Shown one piece after another: positions 49,340-61,414 of a stretch of DNA of 64,000 bases; within the stretch, counting starts at the first letter, position 1; each line of letters begins with the position of its first letter. The translations under genes and the position numbers were made by a program. Origin of the DNA: Annona cherimola (Eukaryota; Streptophyta; Magnoliopsida; Magnoliales; Annonaceae); contig CM059972.1 of the NCBI GenBank assembly GCA_030490835.1, positions 32,529,452-32,593,451 on the forward strand. The letters are read 5' to 3'. Below the pieces are notes generated by a model. It was not told the DNA's origin. It ran no database searches and saw only the letters and a program-made list of their open reading frames with translations.

Positions 49340-49620
49340 TTATGGGTGCTGGAGTCTTTTTCCAAAATTCATGAAGGTCTTGTGGATCCACTCTATCGGT
49401 AGGAACATGGGGAGACCGTAGGATACCAAGATACATTCCTGGGAGGACTCGTGCCCTAGACTCATAACTAGAGGGCTCTTCTAGACCTTGCCTGTGCTGA
49501 CCAGGGGGACTACAGGGACTATGCAGTGCTTTGTTATGATCCCCACCACCTATTCATATTATCCTCCCTTGTTTGTCTCCTTTCCTCCTCCTTTCTCTCC
49601 CTTTGCAGTTCTTCTGCACT
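49340..49620 (-). pseudogene. ORF1 of B, main part
   Basis: Starting at the TSD of solo LTR C, the sense strand reads AEELQRERKEEERRQTREDN and MNRWWGS, then a stop. This aligns with PETLKREMEEARERQR...ISLWWAS of A. Further on, in a shifted frame, DPQDLHEFWKKTPAP matches NDEELLEYWDKISAP of A. The rest of ORF1 and all of gag are deleted. The first codons lie at 54906-54875 beyond LTR C. Confidence 0.72.
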
Positions 49621-50061
49621 TGTGGCGCCCCAAACCGAAACGTCACTTCCTTACCTCAAGACCTTATTGATTGATAATGTGAATCAGGATTCTTGCCCTG
49701 ATCACGCAGCGGGATTTTCATTTCTTCATTCATCATCATTTCATTTATAATCATGTTACACTTATTTATATCCTTTATAACTTCTCAACATGCACTTATA
49801 TATTAAAGGTCCTCTTGACCTAATCATGACATTTCCATTGCATACATACATATGTTCAATCATTAGTTCACATAGAACTCAGAACTTTAAACAAGTTCAC
49901 GTATATATCAATATACCTGAAAACTTCCATTCATAGCATTCCACTCACCATGGCTGATCCTTTTAGCCCACCTGGGTACTACTTCGTACATTCCTTCGTT
50001 GCTTAGGTCCATTGACCCCTTGAGTTTCCCGGTACATGTCTAAGGTTTGGAAAATAAAACG

Positions 50062-50075
50062 TGAGTGATAACTCA
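50062..50075. other. Conserved hairpin TGAGT-N4-ACTCA (LTR C)
   Basis: On the element strand TGAGT-TATC-ACTCA, next to GTAAGCAAGC. Same context as the other LTRs. Confidence 0.55.
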
Positions 50076-50199
50076 GTAAGCAAGCATTTTATCTTTTCGG
50101 GCAAAAATTCCTTGAAAATAATTTCCTAAGACATTTTCTCATAAATCATTTTGGTTAGAAGAGATTTTATGTCCGAAAACATCTTGACATAAACCATAT

Positions 50200-52620
50200 T
50201 CGGCAATGGACATTCTAATGTCCACGAAAAGATGTTTTTCTACATAAATCATTTTGGCATTGGACGTTCATACGTCCTAAGATATTTTTCCACTTGAACC
50301 TTGTTGGAAACGGACGTTTATACGTCCTAAAATGTTTTTCGCATAAACACTTTGATAATGGACATTTTTATGTCCAAAATACATTTCCCGTAAGCTTTTT
50401 CGGCAATAGACATTCATATGTCCACAAACACTTTTATCCCTTAAACTCTTTAAGAAACGGACATTTTTATGTCCACACATGTTCCAACATAAATTCCTTT
50501 AGGAAATGGACATTCTCTTGTCCAACCATTTTTCTCACATAAACCTTTTGGAAATGGACATTCTTATGTCCAAAATATTTTCCAACATAAACCCTTTCTT
50601 CATAATCCCTATTTTGCGGTTTGTTTATAGCAAACAAGTCCTAAGATATTTTTCCACTTAAACCTTGTTGGAAACAGACGTTTATACGTCCTAAAATGTT
50701 TTTCACATAAACACTTTGATAATGGACATTTTTATATCCAAAATACATTTCCCGTAAGCCTTTTTGGCAATGGACATTCATATGTCCACAAACACTTTTA
50801 TCCCTTAAAATTTTTTAGAAACGGACATTTTTATGTCCACACATATCCCAACATAAATCCCTTTAGGAAATAGACATTCTCATGTCCAACCATTTTTCTC
50901 ACATAAACCTTTTGGAAATGGACATTCTTATGTCTAAAATATTTTCCAACATAAATCCTTTTTTCATAATCGCTATCTTGGGGTTTGTTTATAACAAACA
51001 AGTCATAAATCCTTTTCATGAAAACTTTTACATAGAAACCATTTCTTTTTATTCTTAATATTTACACATTTTGTGTAAAAGACTCTGCTTTTAGGGTAAC
51101 TTATACGTAATGGCTCATAAAAATCTAATTTAAGATAACTTTTCGTATAAATGCTTTTATATCCCAATCTTTGGGCTTTTGAAAAGCAAAACGTATGCAA
51201 ACACATTTCTCCCCATCCAGTAGTGACACTTAACAAGTGATCATGCTACCGTTTGGAAGAGAATCCTTAACAGCACGCTAGCCAGGCGGTTGTTCCTTTA
51301 TCCTGCTCCCATCTTAAGGAGGGCACCGCTGACACTCCTGTCATCCCTTAGTGACTTGGCCATATGTAGAGTGGGCCCCGGTCATCCCAACCATGCTCTA
51401 CAACCAGCCTGTTTCTTGTACTGGTGCACCATACATTATCCTGACAGACCGCAGTCCGTTTGGTTTAGAAAACCACAGACCGCAGCCTATGTCCTTTTAA
51501 ACTGGGATCATAGACCTCTATCTGCATCCATAACTTAAAAACATCACAGACCAAAGTCTGTGTCTTTTTAAAACAAACCATTTTAAAAAACACATCACAT
51601 ACTGCAGTCCGTGTCAACTTGTAAGCGAGCGCACCCACTTTAACAAGTTGTCATTTGAAATCTAGTTTTTGGATGACATTCCTTAAATTCTTTCGAAAAT
51701 ATTTTGTGTAAAACATTTTGATAAAAATTTGAAATGTTTGAAAATAATACATCTTAAAATTTTTATAAAAGAATTTCAAAACCTTTGAATTTTCAAAATT
51801 AAACTATATATTTTCTAACATTTTTTGGATTTCCATTTCGTGGCCTTTTGCTCACAAAAGTTATGCAATTATGCTACCCCTTCTCAACCACCCTAATAAT
51901 CAAATTATTGTCCACCTATCTATTATACCATTTTTACATGAGGGGGGCTTGCATAATCTTTTGCATACCATTTAGCAATCTGAAATCAAACCATTTTATG
52001 AACTCAGCATATGAGGTTGGTCATCCTTAAATCCCTTTCAACACATCCGTATAAACATTTTTCAAGACATTTTCAACATAGTTTTCCTTATCTAAAGGAA
52101 ATCAAAAATTTTTCAAATATCATTTCAAAATATATGGATTATGTCCAAATCATCATCTATTATTTAATTATCTTGACATAGCAAAACAAATCTTTTTCAT
52201 AAATCAATTCCCCTCTTCCTTTTTCTTTCACAAACAAATTATTTATCATAAAACAAGATAAAAGAAATTCAAAACTTATTTACATTTGTTACTTTGTGAA
52301 AAAGGGCAAAATTTCTTTTTTCTTATAAAATACTTTGGAAACAACATCATAAAGAACTTGCTCACTTATAAGCAAATTCTTAGAAAAAAATCAACATAAA
52401 ACGTGAAATCCTTTGAAAACATTATTATGGAGAACTGGCTTACTCACAAGAAAATTTCTCAATCCATTAACATAAAGCATTGCCAATCTTTGACAACACT
52501 GATGATAAAATCCTTATCTTAAAACGTATTGCTTGTTTTCCATGAAGCAAACCTTGAGGCTTTTTCTTAAAGCCATTCTTTTCCAAAACTTATGACTTTT
52601 CATTAAAGTCATCATTTTCA
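50200..52620. repeat. Hairpin ladder of LTR C
   Basis: Reverse-oriented counterpart of the zone in D. Many units are GGACAT-N4-ATGTCC or variants (TGGACAT-TCTA-ATGTCCA at 50207, GGACGT-TCAT-ACGTCC at 50262). Other units are GACTTT / AAAGTC (about 52590), GGCTTT / AAAGCC (about 52560), CACTT-AAC-AAGTG (about 51227) and TTTCCTT / AAGGAAA (about 52083). The GGACRT units recur about every 55-65 bp. Confidence 0.65.
50275..51002. repeat. 364-bp tandem duplication in LTR C
   Basis: The segment from GATATTTTTCCACTTGAACC (50281) recurs from GATATTTTTCCACTTAAACC (50645) with few differences. Each copy holds about six GGAC-type hairpins and ends at a TTTGTTTATAGCAAACAAG / TTTGTTTATAACAAACAAG inverted repeat. 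D has only one equivalent copy. Confidence 0.85.
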
Positions 52621-54092
52621 AAACTTGTGCTTGCCCATTCATTAAAATATAAACATAAACATTTCAATCATATCAATCACATAGAAAGAAAATAGCATTT
52701 TAGAAAGTTCGCTTGCCTATCTGAGATCGCCATAATCCTTTTCCTTCCATTTTTTTCCTTGCCTTTGCCTAAATAAATGAAAATAACATTCCATTTATAT
52801 GCATCACTTCAAATTCTTGCATCCCTTATAATTTTCCAACCTACATAAATCCATTTAGATTTACATTATACTAGCTTAACCCACTTGTCTTTCAAGTCGG
52901 GTGTTCATATGTACCATAACCTATGCATCATATAATAATCTCAAAATTTGAGATTATCATTATTTACTTAAATAGTAACCTAACCCACATTTATCATCAT
53001 GTTTTTATGCATTTTTATATTTTAACAACTTACATATATATCTTGGGTACCCTTTGCACCCCCTCTTTGGTCATCTCTTTGCATATCTTAAAAAAATCAT
53101 ATTTTGGATAATCTTGTTTTCCTCTAATAGGTTAAACCCTCATAATACCTTGTTTATATCTCATTATAAGTCAAATTCCATCACAAAAACCTAGAATTTA
53201 ACATTTTTCTTGATTTATTCCTTAAGCTATCCATAATGCTGAATTCAGACACACTGAATTCTCACAAACTTGAATTAATATCAAATCAAGTATTTTTGAT
53301 CTGAAATTTCTACCATACCTTAATAACTACATATATTAACCAAAATAAATATTTTCAGCATGAAATATTTAGCATTTATATTTATTTTGATATTTTTACT
53401 CTCATGGATAGCAGCACCCCTTTTCAGACAGCCTGAATCACATAAATTATGGGGTATACTTATACCCATCAAAATTTAATTTTTATTTTTGTCATGTGAT
53501 CCTCAATATGTCTTATATATCCTATAAACTGTAAACTTTTCAGCCCAAAATTCCTTGTATAAAAATTATTAAAAATCTTTTGGTACAGCTGATCCTGCCA
53601 CTCGTGCAACCCTGTTCAGGTTTATTTTCTCAGATTTTTAATTTGCAACTTACTTATCCTTTTAAGCTGAAAATTGGATAGCTCCTTAATCACCCCATAA
53701 TGAGTCTTATTAAAAATTTTCATGATAAAAATAATTTATTAAATATTTCTTCCATATTTTAGATTTCTTCCTCATTTCTTCTAGATTTTGCTACTATATT
53801 TGTATCTCTTTTCAATACATATGAAAAACCCTCAATCAATACTTAATTCCAAAATGTTATTAATATTTATTTAGTGGTTTATTATAATTCAAAACCATGA
53901 TTCCAATATCAAGAAGAAAACTTGGAAATTGGAAGGCTTAACTCAACGGGTACTTACCCGATTTCGTCGATTCTTTGTCCCGAGCTTCTCCTTCCCTTTT
54001 TCCTTCTTCTTTTCCTCCTCTTTTCTCCTCTTCCTTGCTGGGTTGGATGTGCCCTAGCTGCTGCCTTTGGAGAAAATCTTCATTTCTCTCTT

Positions 54093-54093
<1 letters not shown>

Positions 54094-54128
<35 letters not shown>
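54094..54128. repeat. (CT)n microsatellite in LTR C
   Basis: An uninterrupted CT run of about 35 bases, in a larger pyrimidine-rich stretch (about 53990-54160). It lies just downstream of the TATA box on the element strand, where it reads as (GA)n. Confidence 0.9.
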
Positions 54129-54130
<2 letters not shown>

Positions 54131-54190
54131 TCTCTCTTTCCTTTTCTCCCCTGCTGGAATGTCTAGCCCCTTGCTCTCCTTTTTTTTCTC

Positions 54191-54198
54191 TTTTTATA
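54191..54198 (-). promoter_or_regulatory. TATA box of LTR C
   Basis: TATAAAAA on the minus strand, followed by a purine-rich stretch and the (GA)n tract. Confidence 0.5.
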
Positions 54199-54874
54199 TG
54201 CCACTTTTCTTGGTGGTCAAGCAACCCCTAGGGAATTTTAGTAAATTCTATTTTTACCTTTCCCAAATTGCCCTCTTTGCTTAGCTCTTAAGTAACCTCT
54301 TACTTGCTCTCCAAGAAAGCGACTTCTCATGATAATTAGCTTAATCCATTCCATTCATATCATAGATTTCATAATTTTATTCAATCATTTCAAGTTTCAT
54401 CTCAAACCAAGTTTCCTAACTCAACTTATGACTACTTGAATTTATCTTTTGGATTTGGGGATAAAAATAAATAATTATCACCCTAATCCCATCATGATTC
54501 CCTTAATCCAATCTATTCATAATATTGGGCCACCATCATGAGCTTACCTTTCAAATTTCATCGAAATCCGCCTTGTAGGCGTCAAGTTATGAATTTTTTA
54601 TGATTTTCAACATAACTCCATAATTTTCATTTTAATCCCCATTAATTAAATCATAGAAATTAGAATAAATATTCATGACACATTAGCACCTACTAATCCT
54701 CCTTAAGCCTCATTAGTATCTTGACTCATTTCGGGCTTCGGCGATTAATCTTAATCACCTGTCATAATTACAAACTAGGGTTTCCAAAATCCATAAATTC
54801 ATGAAAATCATCCAAAAATCACTTAGATAACACATGTGTCATATTTATAGACCTACTTGGGTCTAGGTATCACA

Positions 54875-54906
54875 GCACTCATCATCCTTTTTCCCTTATC
54901 CGCCAT
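54875..54906 (-). pseudogene. ORF1 of B, first codons
   Basis: The ATG at 54906 begins MADKGKRMMS, matching MTDKGKAILY of A. After ten codons the frame is cut by solo LTR C and resumes at 49615. The PBS lies 178 bp upstream. Confidence 0.75.
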
Positions 54907-55084
54907 CTGTACACACATAGCAATTTAATTTCATTGCAAAATTAATTTATCACCACATATCATGCATTTCATCATGTTATAGACATATCTATTCATCATA
55001 TAATCATGTATAATCATGCATATCTCATCATATTCTCTCAATTTTCTATACTTAAAAATTTTTCACGCCTATTTACCAATCCAT
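54907..55084. other. Leader of B
   Basis: About 180 bp of AT-rich untranslated leader between ORF1 and the PBS. No ORF or structure stands out. Confidence 0.6.
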
Positions 55085-55096
55085 GCTCTAATACCA
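55085..55096 (-). other. Primer-binding site of B
   Basis: TGGTATTAGAGC on the minus strand, five bases after the LTR end; one C-to-T difference from the initiator tRNA-Met PBS of A. Confidence 0.88.
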
Positions 55097-55101
55097 AGCT
55101 T

Positions 55102-58100
55102 TGTGGCGCACCAAAACCGAGCGTCACATCCTGAGCCTTATCTCAGGATCGTTATTAATTGGTAAACATGATCAGGATTGTTGCCCTATCATACGGCGGG
55201 TTTTAACGGATATTTATCCAATTAAATATATTTCATAGAGTTTAATTCCTCATATATTCATCTTATGCATATCTAAGTCATCTCCAATCCAATCATCACA
55301 TAACAAAGCATGATGTTCAAAAACATTTCAACTTTCACATAAATCAGATGTCACTGCATGTATCATCATAGTTGTCAACATAAAACATCAAAGTATTTTA
55401 CATCTATTCAACATAAGTTTTTCATAGCATAAAAGTGCTAATGTTTTTCCATTGCTTTATCAATCTTGCACTTGCTCTTTTGCCTTGTCCTTTCTTTCAC
55501 CTGTCTTTGGGTTTGGAAAACAAAATCGTGAGTCAAAACTAAATAAGGAAGCTATATTTATTTCACATGCAAATCATTTCAGGCAACATTTTTCATTTGA
55601 AAATATCTTAGAAAGCAATTTATACCTTTTCAAAAGGCATATCTTGAAAACATAATTCCTGTACCCATCACGGGTACGACATGCATAATGCAATGTAAAA
55701 CCGTGAACATGTCCTTCATAGAATGGAAGCAAACTAGGCGACCATCCGTCCTTGTCTTCTCCCATTTCAGAGAGGGCGCTGCCGGCCTTGGGCCTATTTT
55801 AACGACTTGGCCATACCAAAGGGGGACAATCGGTCTGCTTATACCTTTCAGGTGAACCTAGTACTTTGTACACATGAACATTCATAAAACCATCTTTAAC
55901 ATGCTCGCATGATTTTTCATTCGGAAACTTGGAATCATATCATTTTTCATAACATTTATCAAATAAAATTTCATAATACCACAAGGTAAACGAAAATATC
56001 ATTTCAACATGAATTTAACTAAGGAATGACCATCCTTAAATACCTTTAAAACATTTTCTATATTTACATCAAATGTTAGTACAAAAATCACATTTATTTA
56101 AAGCAATTTAGAAAAATAAAAATCATTTAAAAAATTTGCTTGCTTACCTGCGTTTCTTTAGCCTTCTAAGTCGGCTTTTTCTTTGCCCTTGCCTACATGA
56201 GAATAATATAACATTTCATATATTCCTTTTTCTTGTATTTCATTTAGTTTTCCAACCCATTTTCATTAACATACATCATTCATTTGACTTCTCAAGTCAT
56301 TATGCATATATAGCACATATTCGCACATTTCATCAGTTCATACATAACATATTCAATCCCATCATTAGGGTAACCATTTAATCACATAATAATCATCCAA
56401 TAATTATTATTGAAATGGTCATTACCTTCCATGCCCCATTTCTCACTTATTTTCCAAAATTCACACGTGGGTGCTCATTTTAAGCACACGTTGAAGCCTT
56501 GAACTTCACTAATTAATTCCAAAATTTGAAATTAACATCATGAAATTCTAAGCAGATATATAATCATTAAATTAACCATATTTTAATGAATTTTTTCACA
56601 AGATTAAATTACATAAGTCATTTATCACCTATGCATGTCTATCCTTTCACATATGCTCATTTGGCAACACATGTAATGCATTTTACAAAATTTTCCAAGT
56701 CAGAAATTTAATCAATATTTTAGCATGATAACCATCCTTAATTACCACTTTATTTAGGTTACTTTTATAGAATTTTAATCCACTACTCATGGGTTTCCAA
56801 AACAGCAACTTTAAAACCCATTTTTCACACGTTTAACGTGTCTTTTGATGCTTAACTCTAAATAGTTTTATAATTTCGAATTTTTAGAAATTAATCTAAA
56901 TTTTTCTAATCCAAATTTAGGTTATTAACATATATTTAGCATCCATAAATAACCACCTCTCAAAACAGCAACTTATTTCCCCGTTTCGGGTCCCGTTTTC
57001 ACTCCATTTGGACATCATTTCATAAAATTCATGAAATCAGATTTGGGGCTTATCTTCCCAAATCCTTTTGGGTGTAAATATTACCTTAACCATAGGGTAT
57101 TTTATCCTACATAACTTCCATAAATCATATAATCCCATTTCCATACCATTTTTAGCATCAAAATGAAGAAATCGGGTCATACATGTCACTTTGCATTCCA
57201 TTCTTTCTAAAATTCATTTCTTAAGCTTAAATCAACATATGTATTTCATTAAAACATGATTTATAGATTAAAAATAACACTAAACCAATACAGAAACTTA
57301 TCATTTGAATTTAGGATTTATCAAGTTGAATTTTAAACTCTTAAGTCATTCAAATCTTCATTTCCACCACCTAAATCATTAAAATTCATTCATATAGCTT
57401 AATACCCATTCCATATTTAATCAAAGGGAATGTTGAATCATCATTTAAGGAGTTTTTAAGCATCAAATTCATATCCAAAATCTTGGAGTTTAAAACTCAA
57501 AATGGAAAGCTCAACTTAACACATCTACTTACTTGTTTGACGCAAATCAAACCCTAAACACTTGAGCAATATTTCTCTTCCTTTTTCTCTTTCTTTTCCC
57601 TTATTTTTTCTTCTCTTTTCATTCTCCTTGCTAGCCCCAGGCTGGAACTTGAGCTGCTGCCTTGGGGGAGAAGGGTTTAGCACTTAGAAAAATTTCTCAA
57701 GCCTCATTTCACATGGACGTGCCCCCTTTTTATAGAGCTGGATTTGATCCAGCTGTGGGCCCCACTTGGGGCTGATTTTCCACAGCCATTAAATGTATGT
57801 TTATCCCGCTAAATTATCTGTGCAAATTACAGCCAAATAAATTTATTTTTACCATTTTTCTTAAAGCCAAAATCAACTCAAGATCATGACCATATATCTA
57901 TCCCCTTAATCACGTCCTTGCTGCTGTCCATTTTCCAAATTTTTTCCATTTTTAATAACCTCAATTTAAGGGTAAATTATACACCTAATTAATATTTAAT
58001 TTAATTATTAATTTGGCATAAAAAATTAGCAAAAAAATAGCAGAAATAGCACATCAATGCACGTCCAAACTCACACCATGTTGTCCATGTTTTTATCCAT

Positions 58101-59026
58101 CAATGCAGCTGCTATTCATAATTTTTTTGCAGGGATTTTTGCATGAATAAGTGCCCATTAATGTGTTCCTACATGTCATCTACATGTGTGCATAATTTAT
58201 AAAATAAAATTTTTTAAAAAAAGCAGCAACAACCCATGGACGTCCCTACATTGCCACATAACCTATGCTCACTTTGAGCACTTTCTAGCCCCTTAATGTG
58301 GACGTCCTTTGCTTGGATATTGTTTGGATTTTTGCATTTTATATTAATGCATAAAATAACCTGAAAATGAGCTGCATTGGACACCTATTTTTCATTAAAA
58401 ACTTGCATTAATTCCATGTACTCTAGCATTTAATGCATGGTACCTTTGAAGTGCAAAAGTCAACTATGCTCACCTTTTCCAATTCAAGTATTTTCTCAAC
58501 ATATTATGCTTAATTTAAACCTTCCAAAATGTGAATATCATAATTTCATTCAACCGTTTCAAATTTCATCTCAATCTGATTTTCCTATCTCAAGTTATAG
58601 CCGTTTGAAATTAACGGTTGGATTTGAAATATGATCAATAAATCATTACACTAATTTCATCAAGGATTTTCATAACCTGATAATTCCATAATACCAAGCC
58701 CAACATCATCAACTTCTATATCAAATTTCACTTGAATCCGCCTTATAGGCGTTGAGTTATGAATTTTCTAGTATTTTTCTACTAAACTTGACAATTACCT
58801 TTTAAATCGTCATAATTCATATTAAATAATTTAAAATAGTTATCCATGATATATTTGCATATTTCAATCATCAAAAATTTACTCTAATCTCACTGTCCCA
58901 TTTAGCTAAAAATGATTACTCAATTCATTCAAAATCATTCAAAATTCAATAATTTCACACATAATCACATGTAAATGTTAAATGTTCAATGCATACATTT
59001 GGGTCCTACATGAGTTGGGTTTCACA
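55102..59026 (-). repeat. 5' LTR of chromovirus B
   Basis: 3925 bp with the same ends as the other LTR. It has TATA (57734-57727), CCAAGGCA (57666-57659) and a GC-rich module (about 55771-55787). It contains a C/T-rich block of about 90 bp near 57555-57645 that is absent from the 3' LTR. Uninterrupted by insertions. Confidence 0.92.
57727..57734 (-). promoter_or_regulatory. TATA box, 5' LTR of B
   Basis: TATAAAAA then a G run on the minus strand, with CCAAGGCA about 60 bases downstream. Confidence 0.58.
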
Positions 59027-59422
59027 ATTTATGAAGCTTAAGACGTCAATTCTATACTTAAAATGAACATTGACTTAGGAAAAAGGGAAAATATATGAAA
59101 AATGATAAATAGAAGGTAATAAACCTCCATAGGATGATTTTATAGATAATTGTTATGTATATGAATGAATACCTTATTTATGGGTTTGGAATATGTTATG
59201 AAATGGATGGTATGATGCACAAGTGAGTGCGATGTATGTATACCCAACTTGGAATTCAAGTGGATTATGTATGTTAATGGATTATGGGTTAAAAAACTAA
59301 GTAAGCAAATGAAAATGTTATGAATGCAATGCTATGTTTATGTATTGGCAAAGGCAAAAAGATAAGTGATACGGAAAGCTGAGGCGAAGTAGGTAAGCAA
59401 GCAGCTTTCTAAATGAGTTTTG

Positions 59423-60125
59423 TTTTATCAAATTATGATAAAATGTTGCCAATGATATTCTAACTACTTGAATAGTTTAGCAAATGTATGTTTTAAATTC
59501 TTTCTAAGATGTTGAAGGATGACCATTCCTTTATCTCAATGTGTATTGAAATGATATTTCCAATATGATAAATAAATTGCTTACTGTTTCACAATTATTT
59601 ATGAAAAGTGATGTAGCATGGATTTAAACGATGTTTCATTGAAACGATGTTTAAAAAGGATGATGCAAAAAATTCTCTACATGAGAATGACAAGTTGTCA
59701 TGTGTAAGAGGAATATAATGCCGGGGTGACTAAAAGTTAAGCATGGAATAAAAATCAAGTAGGCTAGTCAAGGCAGAAACAGGACAAGATGTCCGCCCTT
59801 GACGTTGCCAAGTTGGAAGGTCTGGTGCCAAGAATGGAAATGATCATTTTATGAAAGTATGTTTCCCGAGCTAGCGTACCCTCACATGAAGAATTATGTC
59901 ATGAATGGAAATGATACTTTTGCACATCCAATGTTTATGAAATGCCCAAAAATTGGATTTACATGAATGCTTTCCATAATGGTTTATGAAATGGTTTCTA
60001 TTCCAATTGGTAGTTGATCACTTGCTAAGTGTCTTCTACCGAATGTAGAGAAACGCTTTTAAATAGTGTTGCCTTCAAAATGAATTGCCTGAAAATCTAT
60101 AGCTTGCTTATTGAGTTTTGATTCA
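59423..60125. repeat. Hairpin zone in LTR E
   Basis: A shorter version of the ladder: TTTTATCA-AATTA-TGATAAAA (59423-59443), TCTC-TACAT-GAGA (59674-59686), ATGACAA-G-TTGTCAT (59687-59701), CACTT-GCT-AAGTG (about 60020) and the conserved TGAGT-TTTG-ATTCA (60112-60125, with one G-T pair). Confidence 0.5.
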
Positions 60126-61406
60126 CGTTTTGTTTTCCAAACCCAAAGACAGGTGAAAGGAAGAAGGAGGCAAGGAGCACAAATAGAAATTCGAGAATAA
60201 ATGAATTTTTATGAGTTACCTATGTATGAACTTATAAATTGTATGGTTGTATAAAGGATGACATTATATTATTGTTCAATGTTGTATAAGAATTATGTGG
60301 TGTTTATGACTATAAATAGCGAAAAAAAATTTATGGTCAAATGTTAAGGGATGAAATATCATGTTATGATTAAGTATGGGTTTTATGAGATCACATGTGT
60401 ATATCTCAAATGGTTTAATAACCTAAAAAGGTATTTGATGGAATTTAGAATATATAAATGGTATAAACTACTAAAGACTTAAGTTTAAGTAGATAAATAT
60501 TCAATAAAGCCCACCATGTGACAGGGCAACAATCCTGATCATGTTTTGTGAAACCCCGATTTTAGGATTATGTATGAAACCCTAGGATTATAAACTCGAG
60601 GTAATGTATTAATCTTTATATGAAATATATTGATGATATTTTTGCAGTATATGGAATTAGAGGATTAAATAGCTAATTATGGAATGTTAATTCGGATGAA
60701 TAATAAATGTGAATAGTGAAACGTAAATAGTAAATGTGGGATTAAGGAATATGTTAAGTTAATCACTTTGGATTAACTTAATCATAAAAGACAAAAAAGG
60801 AAGCTTCCCACTAAAGGACAAAAGTTTTTTTGGATTAAAATATTAATTTTCGGATTTTTATGGATTTTTGTATAGAAAACATAGAAAAATTCATATTTTG
60901 CAATCCGGACATCGGATCAAGGTAAAATTTTTTATAGATGGCCAAAGTATTATGATGAACATGATGAGTGGTCCAAGATTGATCAAAAATCATAAATCAA
61001 GGGTCAAGATTAAATGTAATTTGAAGATAAAAAAGGTAGCCCACTTTTCATTAATTATAATTTGACTTTTGGGTTATTTTTAATTAATTAAAAATTAAAT
61101 TAATTAAAGCAAATTTTCACTTAAACCAAGGAGCAGCTGAGATGTTGACACGTATGGATTTTGGAGCCAAAAACAACCACCCAAAATCAATCTTATCTTA
61201 ACATCAACGGTTTGGATGAATTAAGCTTAAAATATACATTTTTTAATGAAATAAAAATAATTAAAATAGGAAGCTGGGGGAGTGAACAGTAGTAGGGGAG
61301 GCTGCACATGGCTCAAGAAATTTCATGGATTTTGAAGAAAAATATTTAGAATTTAACCCATGGAGCTAAGGGGGTAAATTGCAAATATGTAAAAAAAATA
61401 AAATAC

Positions 61407-61414
61407 TATAAATA
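61407..61414 (+). promoter_or_regulatory. LTR F TATA box
   Basis: TATAAATA followed by GGG, with CCAAGGCA 18 bases downstream, as in LTR G. Confidence 0.58.

Larger units (their letters stand above)
49621..54874 (-). mobile_element. Solo LTR C, 5.25 kb, inside ORF1 of B
   Basis: Minus strand reads TGTGATACCTAGACCC...GGGGCGCCACA, with a perfect TSD GCACT (49616-49620, 54875-54879). No PBS or PPT is attached, so it is a solo LTR. It belongs to the family of D, E and H. It contains a TATA box, a (CT)n tract, the hairpin ladder with a 364-bp tandem duplication, and the shared R/U5 terminus. No coding ORF. Confidence 0.92.
40513..59026 (-). mobile_element. Ty3/gypsy chromovirus B with nested insertions
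   Basis: Flanked by the perfect TSD ATTTA (40508-40512, 59027-59031) in LTR E. LTRs are 40513-46114 (enlarged by solo LTR I) and 55102-59026 (3925 bp). PBS and PPT are present. Pol is partly preserved, but gag and part of the protease are deleted (junction near 49300-49340). ORF1 is split by solo LTR C. Removing the nested elements leaves about 11.5 kb. Related to A by protein but with LTR bodies closer to D. Confidence 0.93.

Noticed and set aside
50200..51000. Regularly spaced short repeats resembling a CRISPR array
   Set aside because: The units are palindromic, variable and separated by similar and not unique spacers, and they lie inside a plant LTR with a clear TSD. No cas-like genes exist here.
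53922..54284. ORFs encoding Leu/Ser-rich proteins
   Set aside because: They translate a (CT)n tract and its pyrimidine-rich surroundings in the antisense direction of LTR C.
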